A stretch of DNA of 64,000 bases from the NCBI RefSeq assembly GCF_003946485.1, contig NZ_RHOJ01000013.1:1-64000 (forward strand). The letters run 5' to 3'. Shown here piece after piece: positions 17,631-25,874 of the stretch; position 1 is the stretch's first letter, and each line of letters begins with the position of its first letter. Position numbers and translations under genes: made by a program. The notes beneath the pieces were generated by a model. It was not told where the DNA came from and did no database searches. It was given only the letters and a program-made list of their open reading frames with translations. The DNA comes from Lacticaseibacillus jixianensis. GTDB lineage: Bacteria; Bacillota; Bacilli; Lactobacillales; Lactobacillaceae.

Positions 17631-18044
17631 CTAATCCGCGACCTCAACTGTCGAGTTCTCCCCGACGATCGTGACTTCGGCCTGCTTGAAGCGCAGGGCG
17701 AAGAAGTCGGCGTGCGCGGCGTACTTCGCGGTCTGTGGGTACTTGGCCTTATACAGGGCCAGCTGCTCTGGGGTCGGGTCGATCTTCTGGACCGTCGCCT
17801 TGCGGACCCGGGCCACATCGTTGTTGCCAAACTGCGGGGTCGCAAACGAGGCCTGGCTGTGCTTGCCGATTTCTGCGACTTTCTCGGCGTTGGCCGCGGT
17901 CATGAACAGCTCCTGGTTGGTGGCCTTGTCGTAGACGCCCAGCACGATGCGCACATCAGGCGCAGTCCCGTCTTCCGTCAGGGTTGCCACCGCGATTTGT
18001 GACGCTGCATTAAAAATTCTCTCTAGATCTTCCGTATTAGCCAA
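17631..18044 (-). CDS. Pyridoxamine 5'-phosphate oxidase-like (split-barrel flavin-binding) protein
   Basis: A 137-aa protein of the PNPOx-like split beta-barrel superfamily, which binds FMN or related flavins. Visible features are an N-terminal helix (ANTEDLERIFNAASQ), the strand pair IAVATLTEDGTAPDVRIVLGVYD, and ELFMTAANAEKVAEIGKHSQASFATP, a common pattern in this family. The frame is open to 18245, but GGAGGG stands seven bases before the TTG at 18044, and upstream residues have no family counterpart. The substrate is unknown. It diverges from the ClC-like gene. Confidence 0.75.
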   Translation of the reverse strand: MANTEDLERIFNAASQIAVATLTEDGTAPDVRIVLGVYDKATNQELFMTAANAEKVAEIGKHSQASFATPQFGNNDVARVRKATVQKIDPTPEQLALYKAKYPQTAKYAAHADFFALRFKQAEVTIVGENSTVEVAD

Positions 18045-18299
18045 AATAATCCCTCCAATAAATATGACATCTTCGGGCGAGCTAAATTCGTTCGTCAAGA
18101 TAAATGGTAAGCGGTTACGGTCCGAATTACAAGTCACCGCCATTCGGGTATCGATCACACTCATTGCCCGGCCAGTGCGTACCCCCTGGACCGCCGAAGC
18201 AGAATCAGCAAAGTTTTCTGAAAGAATGGGGTCATGGACATCCACCCTATTTCCCCGTATGCTGAAAGGACTGCTGTCAAAAGCGGGGAAAGGGTGAAA

Positions 18300-19508
18300 A
18301 TGCTGGTGAAACGAATCGTGATCGGCGGCTACGGGCTGCTCTGCAGCGTCGGGTTAGGGAGTTTTCTCGGCGGCTTTTACCTCTTGCAAGGGACCTTGAT
18401 CCACCTCGTCGGCCTGGGCACCACCTGGCGGCCGGTGTTCAACGCGGCGTGGCTGCTGCTGATCGGCGGCCTGATCTACCTCGTCCAGTCCACCACCGGC
18501 CAGCTGCCGCGGCCCCTGGGCTTGATCCGCGCGGACCTGGCGCACACCGGGACGACCAACTACCGCTATCTCCTGCTCCAGCTGGTCATCCCCGCCCTGA
18601 TCCTGACCAGCGGGACCAGCCTTGGCCCGGAAGCCACGCTGGTCAGCACAACGGTCCTGGGCGGCGTGTGGCTGGCGGAAAAGCAGCGCTGGTTGACCCT
18701 GCACTGGCAAGACGGGAAGCGCGCGATCCTGAAGGCCATGGCGGTGCCGCATCGCGCTTTGCAGCCGCGCCCGGCAACCAGCACGGCCTCGTGGTGGTCG
18801 CCGCTTGTCCTCGCTGAACTGGCGGCTGGCTGCTTTGCCTTCTACCTCACCTGCAAATTCGGCGGCGAGCCGTCCGTCCTCGTCCTGCTGGGCCGCGCCC
18901 ACTGGGGGCTGCGCGAGTGGGCGTGGCTTTTGCCGGTCTTCTTGGCCGGACGGTTGGTCGGCCGCCTCGAGTTAAGGCTCATGGTGATGCTGCGCCGTCT
19001 GGTGCTGGGCCGGGTCCGCCGGCAGGCCAGCCTCCTGCTGCTTGGCGGCCTCGCTATCTACGCCGCCAGCTTGTGGCTCCCCGCCATCAACTACTCCGGC
19101 ATGGCCAATTTTCACCTGCTGGCCGGCAGCTGGCAGCACCAATCAGCGACGTTTCTCATCGCAGCGGCCCTGGCGAAGCTTGCCCTGGTCACCCTCTGCC
19201 TCAACACCGGCTGGATCGGCGGCGACATTTTCCCCGTCCTGTTCTGCGCCACCGCCCAAGGCATTGCCCTGAGCCAGTTCCTGCCGGCCGACGCGGTCTT
19301 CGTCATCGCCGTGTTCGCCATCAGCGCCGGCGGGACGATCCTGGAAGCGCCACTGGTCGCCGGCGGAGTCATGGGCATCATGTTCCTGCCGCCGAACCTG
19401 CTGGGGATCTGCGCCCTGGTCACATTGGGCCTCTGGCTGGCCGACCGCAAGCAACACCTGCTGCTGGTCGACTGGGTCCACCAATGGGCCGGTCTGCTGG
19501 CAAAATAA
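18300..19508 (+). CDS. ClC-type chloride channel/transporter homologue
   Basis: A 402-aa membrane protein of the voltage-gated chloride channel family, likely a Cl- or F- channel or H+-coupled antiporter. It shows TSGTSLGPEATLVS, a shortened form of the GxxGREGP motif that carries the gating glutamate. It also shows GWIGGDIFPVLF, the counterpart of GxFxP. About ten hydrophobic segments are visible. AAAGGG lies six bases before the ATG at 18300; an earlier in-frame ATG at 18234 has no ribosome site. It belongs to the divergent YfeO-like side of the family, so transport activity is uncertain. Confidence 0.7.
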   Translation: MLVKRIVIGGYGLLCSVGLGSFLGGFYLLQGTLIHLVGLGTTWRPVFNAAWLLLIGGLIYLVQSTTGQLPRPLGLIRADLAHTGTTNYRYLLLQLVIPALILTSGTSLGPEATLVSTTVLGGVWLAEKQRWLTLHWQDGKRAILKAMAVPHRALQPRPATSTASWWSPLVLAELAAGCFAFYLTCKFGGEPSVLVLLGRAHWGLREWAWLLPVFLAGRLVGRLELRLMVMLRRLVLGRVRRQASLLLLGGLAIYAASLWLPAINYSGMANFHLLAGSWQHQSATFLIAAALAKLALVTLCLNTGWIGGDIFPVLFCATAQGIALSQFLPADAVFVIAVFAISAGGTILEAPLVAGGVMGIMFLPPNLLGICALVTLGLWLADRKQHLLLVDWVHQWAGLLAK

Positions 19509-19522
19509 GCGCCGCCGGGAAC

Positions 19523-19555
19523 AAAAAAAGGAGTCGCAGCTGCGGCTCCTTCTTT
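19523..19555. terminator. Bidirectional terminator
   Basis: AAGGAGTCGCA and TGCGGCTCCTT pair nearly perfectly, with A7 on one side and TTCTTT on the other. It serves the ClC-like gene (+) and rlmH (-). Confidence 0.85.
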
Positions 19556-19559
19556 CGTC

Positions 19560-20039
19560 TCACTTGTGGTACGGACTGCCGATCTGGATCATGAACGCCC
19601 GGTAGATCTGCTCCATCAACACCAGCCGCATCAGCTGGTGCGGCATGGTCAGCTTGCCGAAGCTCAGGGTGTCGTTGGCGCGCTTCATCACGGCCGGCGA
19701 AAGGCCCAAGGAGCCGCCGATGACAAAGGTGATGTCGGAGTGGCCGTACGTGCCGAGGTCCTCAAGCTCCTTGGCGAAAACCTCACTGGCCCGCTGCTTG
19801 CCCTCAATGGCCAGGGCGATGACCCACTCCTTGTCCTTGATCTTGCCGAGGATGCGCTCGCCCTCGACTTCCTTGACGTGCGCCATTTCAGCCTCGGACA
19901 GCGACTCGGGGGCCTTTTCGTCTGGGACCTCCACGATCTGGACCTTGGCGAACTTGTCCAGCCGCTTGCGGTACTCGGCGATGCCGTCCTTGAAGTACTT
20001 CTCCTTCAGCTTGCCCACACCGATCACTTTGATATTCAT
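19560..20039 (-). CDS. rlmH: 23S rRNA (pseudouridine-1915 N3)-methyltransferase
   Basis: A 159-aa SPOUT-class methyltransferase that methylates pseudouridine 1915 in helix 69 of 23S rRNA. The length is exactly typical. The N terminus [16 protein letters not shown] and the knot motif [11 protein letters not shown] with the C-terminal [21 protein letters not shown] tail are diagnostic. AGAGGTG precedes the ATG. A TATACT -10 lies at 20065-20060. In related genomes rlmH commonly follows the wal-yycJ-htrA cluster; here about 11 kb of other genes separate it from htrA. Confidence 0.97.
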   Translation of the reverse strand: MNIKVIGVGKLKEKYFKDGIAEYRKRLDKFAKVQIVEVPDEKAPESLSEAEMAHVKEVEGERILGKIKDKEWVIALAIEGKQRASEVFAKELEDLGTYGHSDITFVIGGSLGLSPAVMKRANDTLSFGKLTMPHQLMRLVLMEQIYRAFMIQIGSPYHK

Positions 20040-20357
20040 CTATGTCACCTCTAGCGCTCAGTATACCTGAAAAGGGCCACGGGCCGCAGGATGTTCACAA
20101 CGAAAAGACAATGTAACGATTTATTTGGCCATTTTTACACACCATCCCCCACTTTAGGAAAGCGTACTCAACCGCGGGCGAAAATTGAAAACGCCGCTGC
20201 GCCGGCCTTATCTTGCACGTTCTTACTGATTTTTACCGGTCATCACCCACTTTTCCATCGTTCGGAGTTTACACGAGTTTTACAAGGCTTCCGTTGTACG
20301 CTTTCTGAAAGAGGCGCAAAATAGAAGAGTTGAGTCACTTTTGGAGTGTGGACATTT
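20040..20357. other. Intergenic region between rlmH and the anion permease
   Basis: No ORF. It holds the minus-strand rlmH -10 (TATACT, 20065-20060). It also has a loose direct repeat, TTTTTAC with CCCACTTT about ten bases on, at 20132-20155 and 20231-20254. No clear plus-strand promoter was found. Confidence 0.4.
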
Positions 20358-21464
20358 ATGACTGTAATCAGAAACATTGCCAAGGACCGGGTGCTGCAGA
20401 TCACCGCCTTCCTAGTAGTGCTAAGCTTGTTCGCGGCCAGACCGAAGTTTTCGGACATCAGCTTCGATACGCTCTGGTCGATCCTCGGGATGATGACCGT
20501 CATCCAGATTTTCGAGTACCTGCACATTCTGGACTATTTTGCTTACCGCCTGACCAGCCTCGCCGCCAATTCGCGGCAGCTCGTCACCATGTTCCTCGGG
20601 CTCGCCATCGTCGCTGGGATGTTTCTGACCAACGACGTCACGGTGATCACCCTCATTCCGCTATACCTTGAAATCGCCAAGAAGTACGAGTTGCCGGAGA
20701 TCCTGCCGGTCACGCTGATCGGGATGGCCGCCAACTTCGGCAGTGCCTTCACCCCGTTCGGCAACACGCACAACATCTTCCTGATGAGCCACTACACCAT
20801 CGGCATCGGCCAGTTCTTCAGCTGGTCGATCCCGCTGCTCATCGCGTCGATCGTTCTGCTGGCGGGCTTCACCTTTTTCATTAAAAAAATCAAGCTGCCC
20901 ACCGTGGCGTTCCAGGACATCCACATTCAGACCCGGCCGACGATCATCACGGTGATCGTGGCGCTCCTGATCTTCGCCGGGGTGCTCAAGCTCCTGCCGT
21001 CCTACGTCGGCGCCATCGCCGCGATCCTGCTGGCCAGCCTGTACAACCGCGAGATCATGAAAAAAGTTGATTACGCGATCGTCCTCACCTTCGCCGGCTT
21101 CTTCGTCATTGTGTCCGTTCTGCAGCAGATGCCGTGGATCGTCGACTTCATCTCCGGCCTCGTCAGCACCGACCACTCGGTGTTCCTGACGTCGATCCTG
21201 ACCAGCCAGCTGATCTCCAACGTGCCGTCGACCGTCCTGATCGGGAAGTTCACCAACTACGCCGCGGCGCTGTTTCTGGGTTCAAACATCGGCGGCCTGG
21301 GCTCGGTGGTCGGCTCAATGTGCAACCTGCTGGTGTACAAAGAATACGCCACCTGGGGCAACGGCCACGCCGGCAAGTTCCTGCTGGGCTTTCTGGCCTT
21401 CAACGTGATCGGCCTGGTCGTGCTCGGCTGCATGGGCTGGTTGATCCTCGACTTCATTTACTAA
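20358..21464 (+). CDS. ArsB/CitM (SLC13-like) anion permease
   Basis: A 368-aa membrane protein of the ion transporter superfamily (citrate, arsenite and dicarboxylate permeases). Two inverted-half signature loops are visible: FLTNDVTVITLIPL with NFGSAFTPFGNTHNIFL, and ISNVPSTVLIGKFT with GSNIGGLGSVVGSMCNLL. Such Asn/Pro/Thr hairpins bind substrate in the family. About ten hydrophobic segments are seen. GGAG at 20343-20346 favours the ATG at 20358 over an in-frame GTG at 20346. It is monocistronic. The substrate is not evident. Confidence 0.75.
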   Translation: MTVIRNIAKDRVLQITAFLVVLSLFAARPKFSDISFDTLWSILGMMTVIQIFEYLHILDYFAYRLTSLAANSRQLVTMFLGLAIVAGMFLTNDVTVITLIPLYLEIAKKYELPEILPVTLIGMAANFGSAFTPFGNTHNIFLMSHYTIGIGQFFSWSIPLLIASIVLLAGFTFFIKKIKLPTVAFQDIHIQTRPTIITVIVALLIFAGVLKLLPSYVGAIAAILLASLYNREIMKKVDYAIVLTFAGFFVIVSVLQQMPWIVDFISGLVSTDHSVFLTSILTSQLISNVPSTVLIGKFTNYAAALFLGSNIGGLGSVVGSMCNLLVYKEYATWGNGHAGKFLLGFLAFNVIGLVVLGCMGWLILDFIY

Positions 21465-21468
21465 TATC

Positions 21469-21501
21469 AAAAGCCGGCCGCTGCGCGGTGTGGGCTTTTT
21501 T
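21469..21501 (+). terminator. Terminator of the anion permease gene
   Basis: AAAAGCC and GGGCTTTTTT pair with an inner CGC/GCG, directly after the stop codon. Confidence 0.7.
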
Positions 21502-21508
21502 AACGCGC

Positions 21509-21546
21509 AAAGCGCCGCGGATCGATGGTGATCCGCGGCGCTTTTT
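21509..21546. terminator. Strong bidirectional terminator
   Basis: AAAGCGCCGCGGAT and ATCCGCGGCGCTTTTT form a 14-bp perfect stem. It ends the minus-strand YxeA gene and may back up the permease terminator. Confidence 0.9.
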
Positions 21547-21550
21547 GGTT

Positions 21551-21946
21551 CTATTGGGTCAACTTGAGGCGCACCGCCCGGGGCAGCGCGCTGGCATTAA
21601 TTTGGTGCCAGGACACGACGGATTGCCCCTTGGCGCGCAGCTTCAGATAGGTGTGCGGGGCCAGGGGGCGGCTTTCGACTTGCACCAACAGCTGGCGGCC
21701 TTGACCGCGCGCCGAGACCCCGGTCAGGCGGTAGCGATAATCCCGCCCGCCGTGGCGGTTTTGGACCCACTCCACGCTGCAGCCGCCCGCTGCCGCATAC
21801 ATGGTCTGCGTCGGCACCACCGGGTTGTAGCGGTCAAGCAGGTCCGCCGCGGCGGTGGGCTGATTCCGGGTGACTAGCGGCATGCCAAACAGCACGATCC
21901 CCACGAGGATCACAAATGCGCCCACGTTGCAGGTTGCCTGCCTCAT
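21551..21946 (-). CDS. YxeA family (DUF1093) secreted or membrane-anchored protein
   Basis: A 131-aa protein with one N-terminal hydrophobic segment (residues about 8-25), followed by an extracytoplasmic domain. The DRYNPVVPTQTMYA motif after the helix, and the strand pattern after it, match the YxeA/DUF1093 family, whose molecular role is unknown. GAAAGGGG lies about eight bases before the ATG. It lies downstream of the phospho-beta-glucosidase gene but is separated from it by a terminator. Confidence 0.7.
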   Translation of the reverse strand: MRQATCNVGAFVILVGIVLFGMPLVTRNQPTAAADLLDRYNPVVPTQTMYAAAGGCSVEWVQNRHGGRDYRYRLTGVSARGQGRQLLVQVESRPLAPHTYLKLRAKGQSVVSWHQINASALPRAVRLKLTQ

Positions 21947-22047
21947 CCCACTCGCCCCTTTCGCCCTTTACTTTACCGGGTAAACGAAGGGCGCTCATGG
22001 GGCTTGAGGTGTAGTTGCAGGCGGGCCTGAGATGGATTTTTGCCGTG

Positions 22048-22075
22048 AAAAAGGCGCGGGCCGCTTGCCTGCGCC
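22048..22075 (-). terminator. Terminator of the phospho-beta-glucosidase gene
   Basis: On the minus strand GGCGCAGG and CCCGCGCC pair across seven bases, followed by TTTTTC. Repeat R3 sits between this hairpin and the stop codon of the gene. Confidence 0.7.
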
Positions 22076-22077
22076 TT

Positions 22078-22205
22078 AGTCGCGTTCCACAAAGCAACGC
22101 CCAGACACGCAAACGCCCCTGCACCGCGATTCGAAACGCACGAATCGTGATGCAGGGGCGCCTGCGTTTTGGGCTAAAACCGCTTTGTGTCTCAGCCTGT
22201 CTTCG
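22078..22205 (+). repeat. Divergent nested-palindrome repeat unit R3
   Basis: The unit keeps the family's fixed parts (TAGTCGCG left flank, GCAACGCCCA, TGGGCTAAAACCG) but has unique arms: CACAAAGC faces GCTTTGTG, CGCCCCTGCA faces TGCAGGGGCG and CGATTCG faces CGAATCG. All arms differ from other units and all are complementary. It lies in the 3' UTR of the phospho-beta-glucosidase gene. Confidence 0.75.
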
Positions 22206-22233
22206 CCATTCTCATCCGCTCTACAGGTCCGCT

Positions 22234-23769
<1,536 letters not shown>

Positions 23770-23770
23770 C

Positions 23771-24154
23771 TAACTAGGCTGCGGGTTCGCAACGCGGGAG
23801 TGTGTAGCTACGGTGAGAGCCTCGCCGCCAAAGTACGGCGGCAATGCCGGCGGCTGCGCTGATCGTCTGCCTAAGTGCGCGAACCTTTCGCACTTTAATC
23901 TAACTGGGCTGCGGCGGGCAACGCCCGAGCGCTCAGCTACGCTCAGGGTCTCGCCGCCAAAGTACGGCGGCAACACCCTGAGCTAGGCTGATCGTCGGGC
24001 TAAGTGCGCCCGCCGCAGCACCTTCTTCTAACTGGGCTGCGGCTCGACAACGCCCGAGCACTTAGCTACGCCCGACGCCTCGCCGCCAAAGTTCGGCGGC
24101 AATGCGCCAGGCTAGGCTAAGCGTCGGGCTAAAGGCGTCGAGCCGCAGCACCTT
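23771..24154 (+). repeat. Nested-palindrome repeat array R4, three units
   Basis: Units lie at about 23771-23896, 23901-24024 and 24029-24154. Outer arms are GGGTTCGC/GCGCGAACC, GGCGGGC/GCCCGCC and GGCTCGAC/GTCGAGCC. The second stem is GCCCGA/TCGGGC in the last two. The first unit has GCGGGA on the left but TCTGCC on the right, so its halves do not match and it looks recombinant. The array lies between PTS IIA and the phospho-beta-glucosidase gene. Confidence 0.85.
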
Positions 24155-24156
24155 GC

Positions 24157-24190
24157 AAAAAAAGCCGGAACATTGCTGTTCCAGCTTTTT
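24157..24190. terminator. Terminator after PTS IIA
   Basis: AAAAAAAGC, GGAAC, a six-base loop, GTTCC and GCTTTTT form a stem with A and T runs on both sides. It ends the minus-strand IIA gene and borders the right end of R4. Confidence 0.8.
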
Positions 24191-24207
24191 CGAATGCAAT
24201 GCAAGAA

Positions 24208-24552
24208 CTACTCAGCGTCCTTTGCGTCCTTCACTCCGTCCAGGCGCTTGTATAAATCAACGATCTCGCCCGCCAAGTCGCGGAACGTGATGCTGGTCAT
24301 TAAGTGATCCTGAGAGTGAACCGTCAGCAGGGTGACTTTAGCGTGCTCGCCGTTGGCTTCCGCCGTCAGCATCTTGGTCTGCGAATTGTGCGCGTCGACC
24401 AAGAACCCGTCAGCTTCCTTCAGCTTCGCGTCGGCGGTGTCAAAATCGCCCTTCTTTGCTGCCTGGATCGCCTCGAAAGCGGAACTTTTTGCGTTCCCGC
24501 CGTTCAAGATGAGGCCCATGATTGCATCCATGTTCTGTTCTTCTTCAGCCAT
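24208..24552 (-). CDS. PTS lactose/cellobiose-type EIIA component
   Basis: A 114-aa phosphocarrier of the lactose/chitobiose/cellobiose PTS family. It takes phosphate from HPr and hands it to EIIB. The active histidine is most likely H79 in LLTVHSQDHLM, and the helical-bundle pattern (AFEAIQAAKKGDF, ADGFLVDAHNSQTKML) is typical. GGGAGA precedes the ATG. It follows the EIIB gene in one transcript. No EIIC gene is present nearby, so the membrane component must be elsewhere. Confidence 0.93.
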   Translation of the reverse strand: MAEEEQNMDAIMGLILNGGNAKSSAFEAIQAAKKGDFDTADAKLKEADGFLVDAHNSQTKMLTAEANGEHAKVTLLTVHSQDHLMTSITFRDLAGEIVDLYKRLDGVKDAKDAE

Positions 24553-24612
24553 TGCGTTCTCCCGTTATACTTTATTCTTTGCGTTCAGTAAGCGTTTGCG
24601 TTTGAGCCTAAA

Positions 24613-24942
24613 TTACTTGCCGGCCTTTTCGATCGAAGACAGCGCTTCCTTGAGGACCTTTTCGCCGTTCATCATGCCGTAGTCCTGCATGTTGATGACT
24701 TCAACCGGCATCTTGTCGCCGACCTTGTTTTGGAACTGGCTCAGCAGGTAACGAACCTGAGGCCCGAGCATAAGGATATCTGGGTTCTTCGTGGAAAGCG
24801 CGTTGTCAGCGTCTGAGGCAGCGGTTGCAAAAATCTCTGCTTCAACACCGTCAGCGGCGGCAGCCTTTTGCATCTTGGAGACGAGCAGGCTGGTAGACAT
24901 CCCAGCAGAGCATACCAACATAATTGTTTTTTTGTCAGCCAT
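24613..24942 (-). CDS. PTS lactose/cellobiose-type EIIB component
   Basis: A 109-aa cytosolic EIIB domain that phosphorylates the incoming sugar through its active cysteine, C11 in MLVCSAGMSTS. The fold and length match cellobiose EIIB (CelB-like). The frame is open upstream to 24966, but GGGGAG lies in that stretch, so the ATG at 24942 is the start. It is the first gene of a IIB-IIA transcript and diverges from a GntR-type regulator that probably controls it. Confidence 0.93.
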   Translation of the reverse strand: MADKKTIMLVCSAGMSTSLLVSKMQKAAAADGVEAEIFATAASDADNALSTKNPDILMLGPQVRYLLSQFQNKVGDKMPVEVINMQDYGMMNGEKVLKEALSSIEKAGK

Positions 24943-24970
24943 AATATTAGAACTCCCCTTTATCAAATTT

Positions 24971-24994
24971 GCGGCTAAAGTTTAACCGCTTTCA
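24971..24994. promoter_or_regulatory. cre-like site and palindrome in the PTS leader
   Basis: On the minus strand TGAAAGCGGTTAAA (24994-24981) matches the CcpA cre consensus at 13 of 14 informative places. It overlaps a wider inverted repeat, GCGG-C-TAAA and TTTA-A-CCGC at 24971-24989. It lies just downstream of the IIB promoter, fitting a roadblock or repressor site for CcpA, for the GntR regulator, or both. Confidence 0.6.
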
Positions 24995-25003
24995 TTGCTA
25001 CAA

Positions 25004-25036
25004 TGCTATAATAATACGTGGGTACGAAATAAACAA
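25004..25036. promoter_or_regulatory. Overlapping divergent promoters of PTS IIB and gntR
   Basis: Minus strand: TTGTTT (25036-25031), 17 bases, TATTAT (25013-25008). Plus strand: an extended -10 TGCTATAAT at 25004-25012 with a poor -35. The two -10 elements overlap, so firing of one should hinder the other. Confidence 0.65.
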
Positions 25037-25073
25037 GTCCCTTGACCTAAAATTTGTTCAGGAGGGGTAACTC

Positions 25074-25781
25074 ATGTATCACGAAATTGCGGAAAAACTG
25101 CTCCAAGCCATCCAGTCTGGAGAATACCAAACTAAGCTGCCGACCGAACAGGCCTTGATGAAACAGTTCAACGTCAGTCGCAACACCATTCGCCGCGCGA
25201 TCGATGTCGTGTACCAGCATGGGTTGCTCCGGCGGGTGCAAGGGTCCGGTTACTACATCAACAACGTGCAGCTGCAAGGCTCGATGACCATCAACTTGTC
25301 GATTGGGTCCGGCAAGTCCTTGGCCAAACGGGGGCCTTTGAACTCCAAGGTCGTCACCTTCGACCGCGTTCAGGCCAGCGAGATCCCGCTGGCGCAGACG
25401 ATGAAGATCCCGGACGACACCGAGCTGTGGCGCATTATTCGCCTGCGCTACTTCAACTCCGTGCTTTACTGTCTGGAAGAGGCCTACTACCTGCGGGACC
25501 AGATCCCCTTCATTTCCACCGACGCGCTGGATGATTCGATTTTTGACTTCATCAAGGAGACCTACGACATCGACCCCGAGTCCTCCGACGACTTCCTGTC
25601 GCTGAGCACGCTGGGGCCGGACAAGGCGGACCTGATGAACCTGGCGGCGGGCACGTCGCTGCTGACGCTGGCGCAGATCAACTACACCCGCAACAACGTG
25701 GTCTTCAACTTCTCGCAGACGGTTTACAGCTACCCGGGCCTGGACTTCTACTTCCACTCCGCCCACCTCAGCAGCAACTGA
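25074..25781 (+). CDS. GntR/HutC-family transcriptional regulator with UTRA domain
   Basis: A 235-aa regulator. The N-terminal winged helix is clear (PTEQALMKQFNVSRNTIRRAIDVVYQHGLLRRVQGSGYYI, residues about 25-65), and the rest is a UTRA effector domain with the usual RIIRLRYFN and EEAYYL strands. Members sense sugar phosphates and repress sugar genes. It diverges from the cellobiose-type PTS genes, its probable target. GGAGGGG is placed well before the ATG. Confidence 0.9.
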   Translation: MYHEIAEKLLQAIQSGEYQTKLPTEQALMKQFNVSRNTIRRAIDVVYQHGLLRRVQGSGYYINNVQLQGSMTINLSIGSGKSLAKRGPLNSKVVTFDRVQASEIPLAQTMKIPDDTELWRIIRLRYFNSVLYCLEEAYYLRDQIPFISTDALDDSIFDFIKETYDIDPESSDDFLSLSTLGPDKADLMNLAAGTSLLTLAQINYTRNNVVFNFSQTVYSYPGLDFYFHSAHLSSN

Positions 25782-25793
25782 CTCGTCGGCGCA

Positions 25794-25834
25794 TACCAAA
25801 AGGGGCGTGGCTCTTTGCCACGCCCCTTTTGGTA
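25794..25834. terminator. Strong bidirectional terminator
   Basis: ACCAAAAGGGGCGTGGC and GCCACGCCCCTTTTGGT form a perfect stem with a five-base loop between gntR (+) and the P-type ATPase gene (-). Confidence 0.9.
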
Positions 25835-25874
25835 TCGTTAGCACCCGCCGGCACCTGATTGCCCACCCAGGCGG

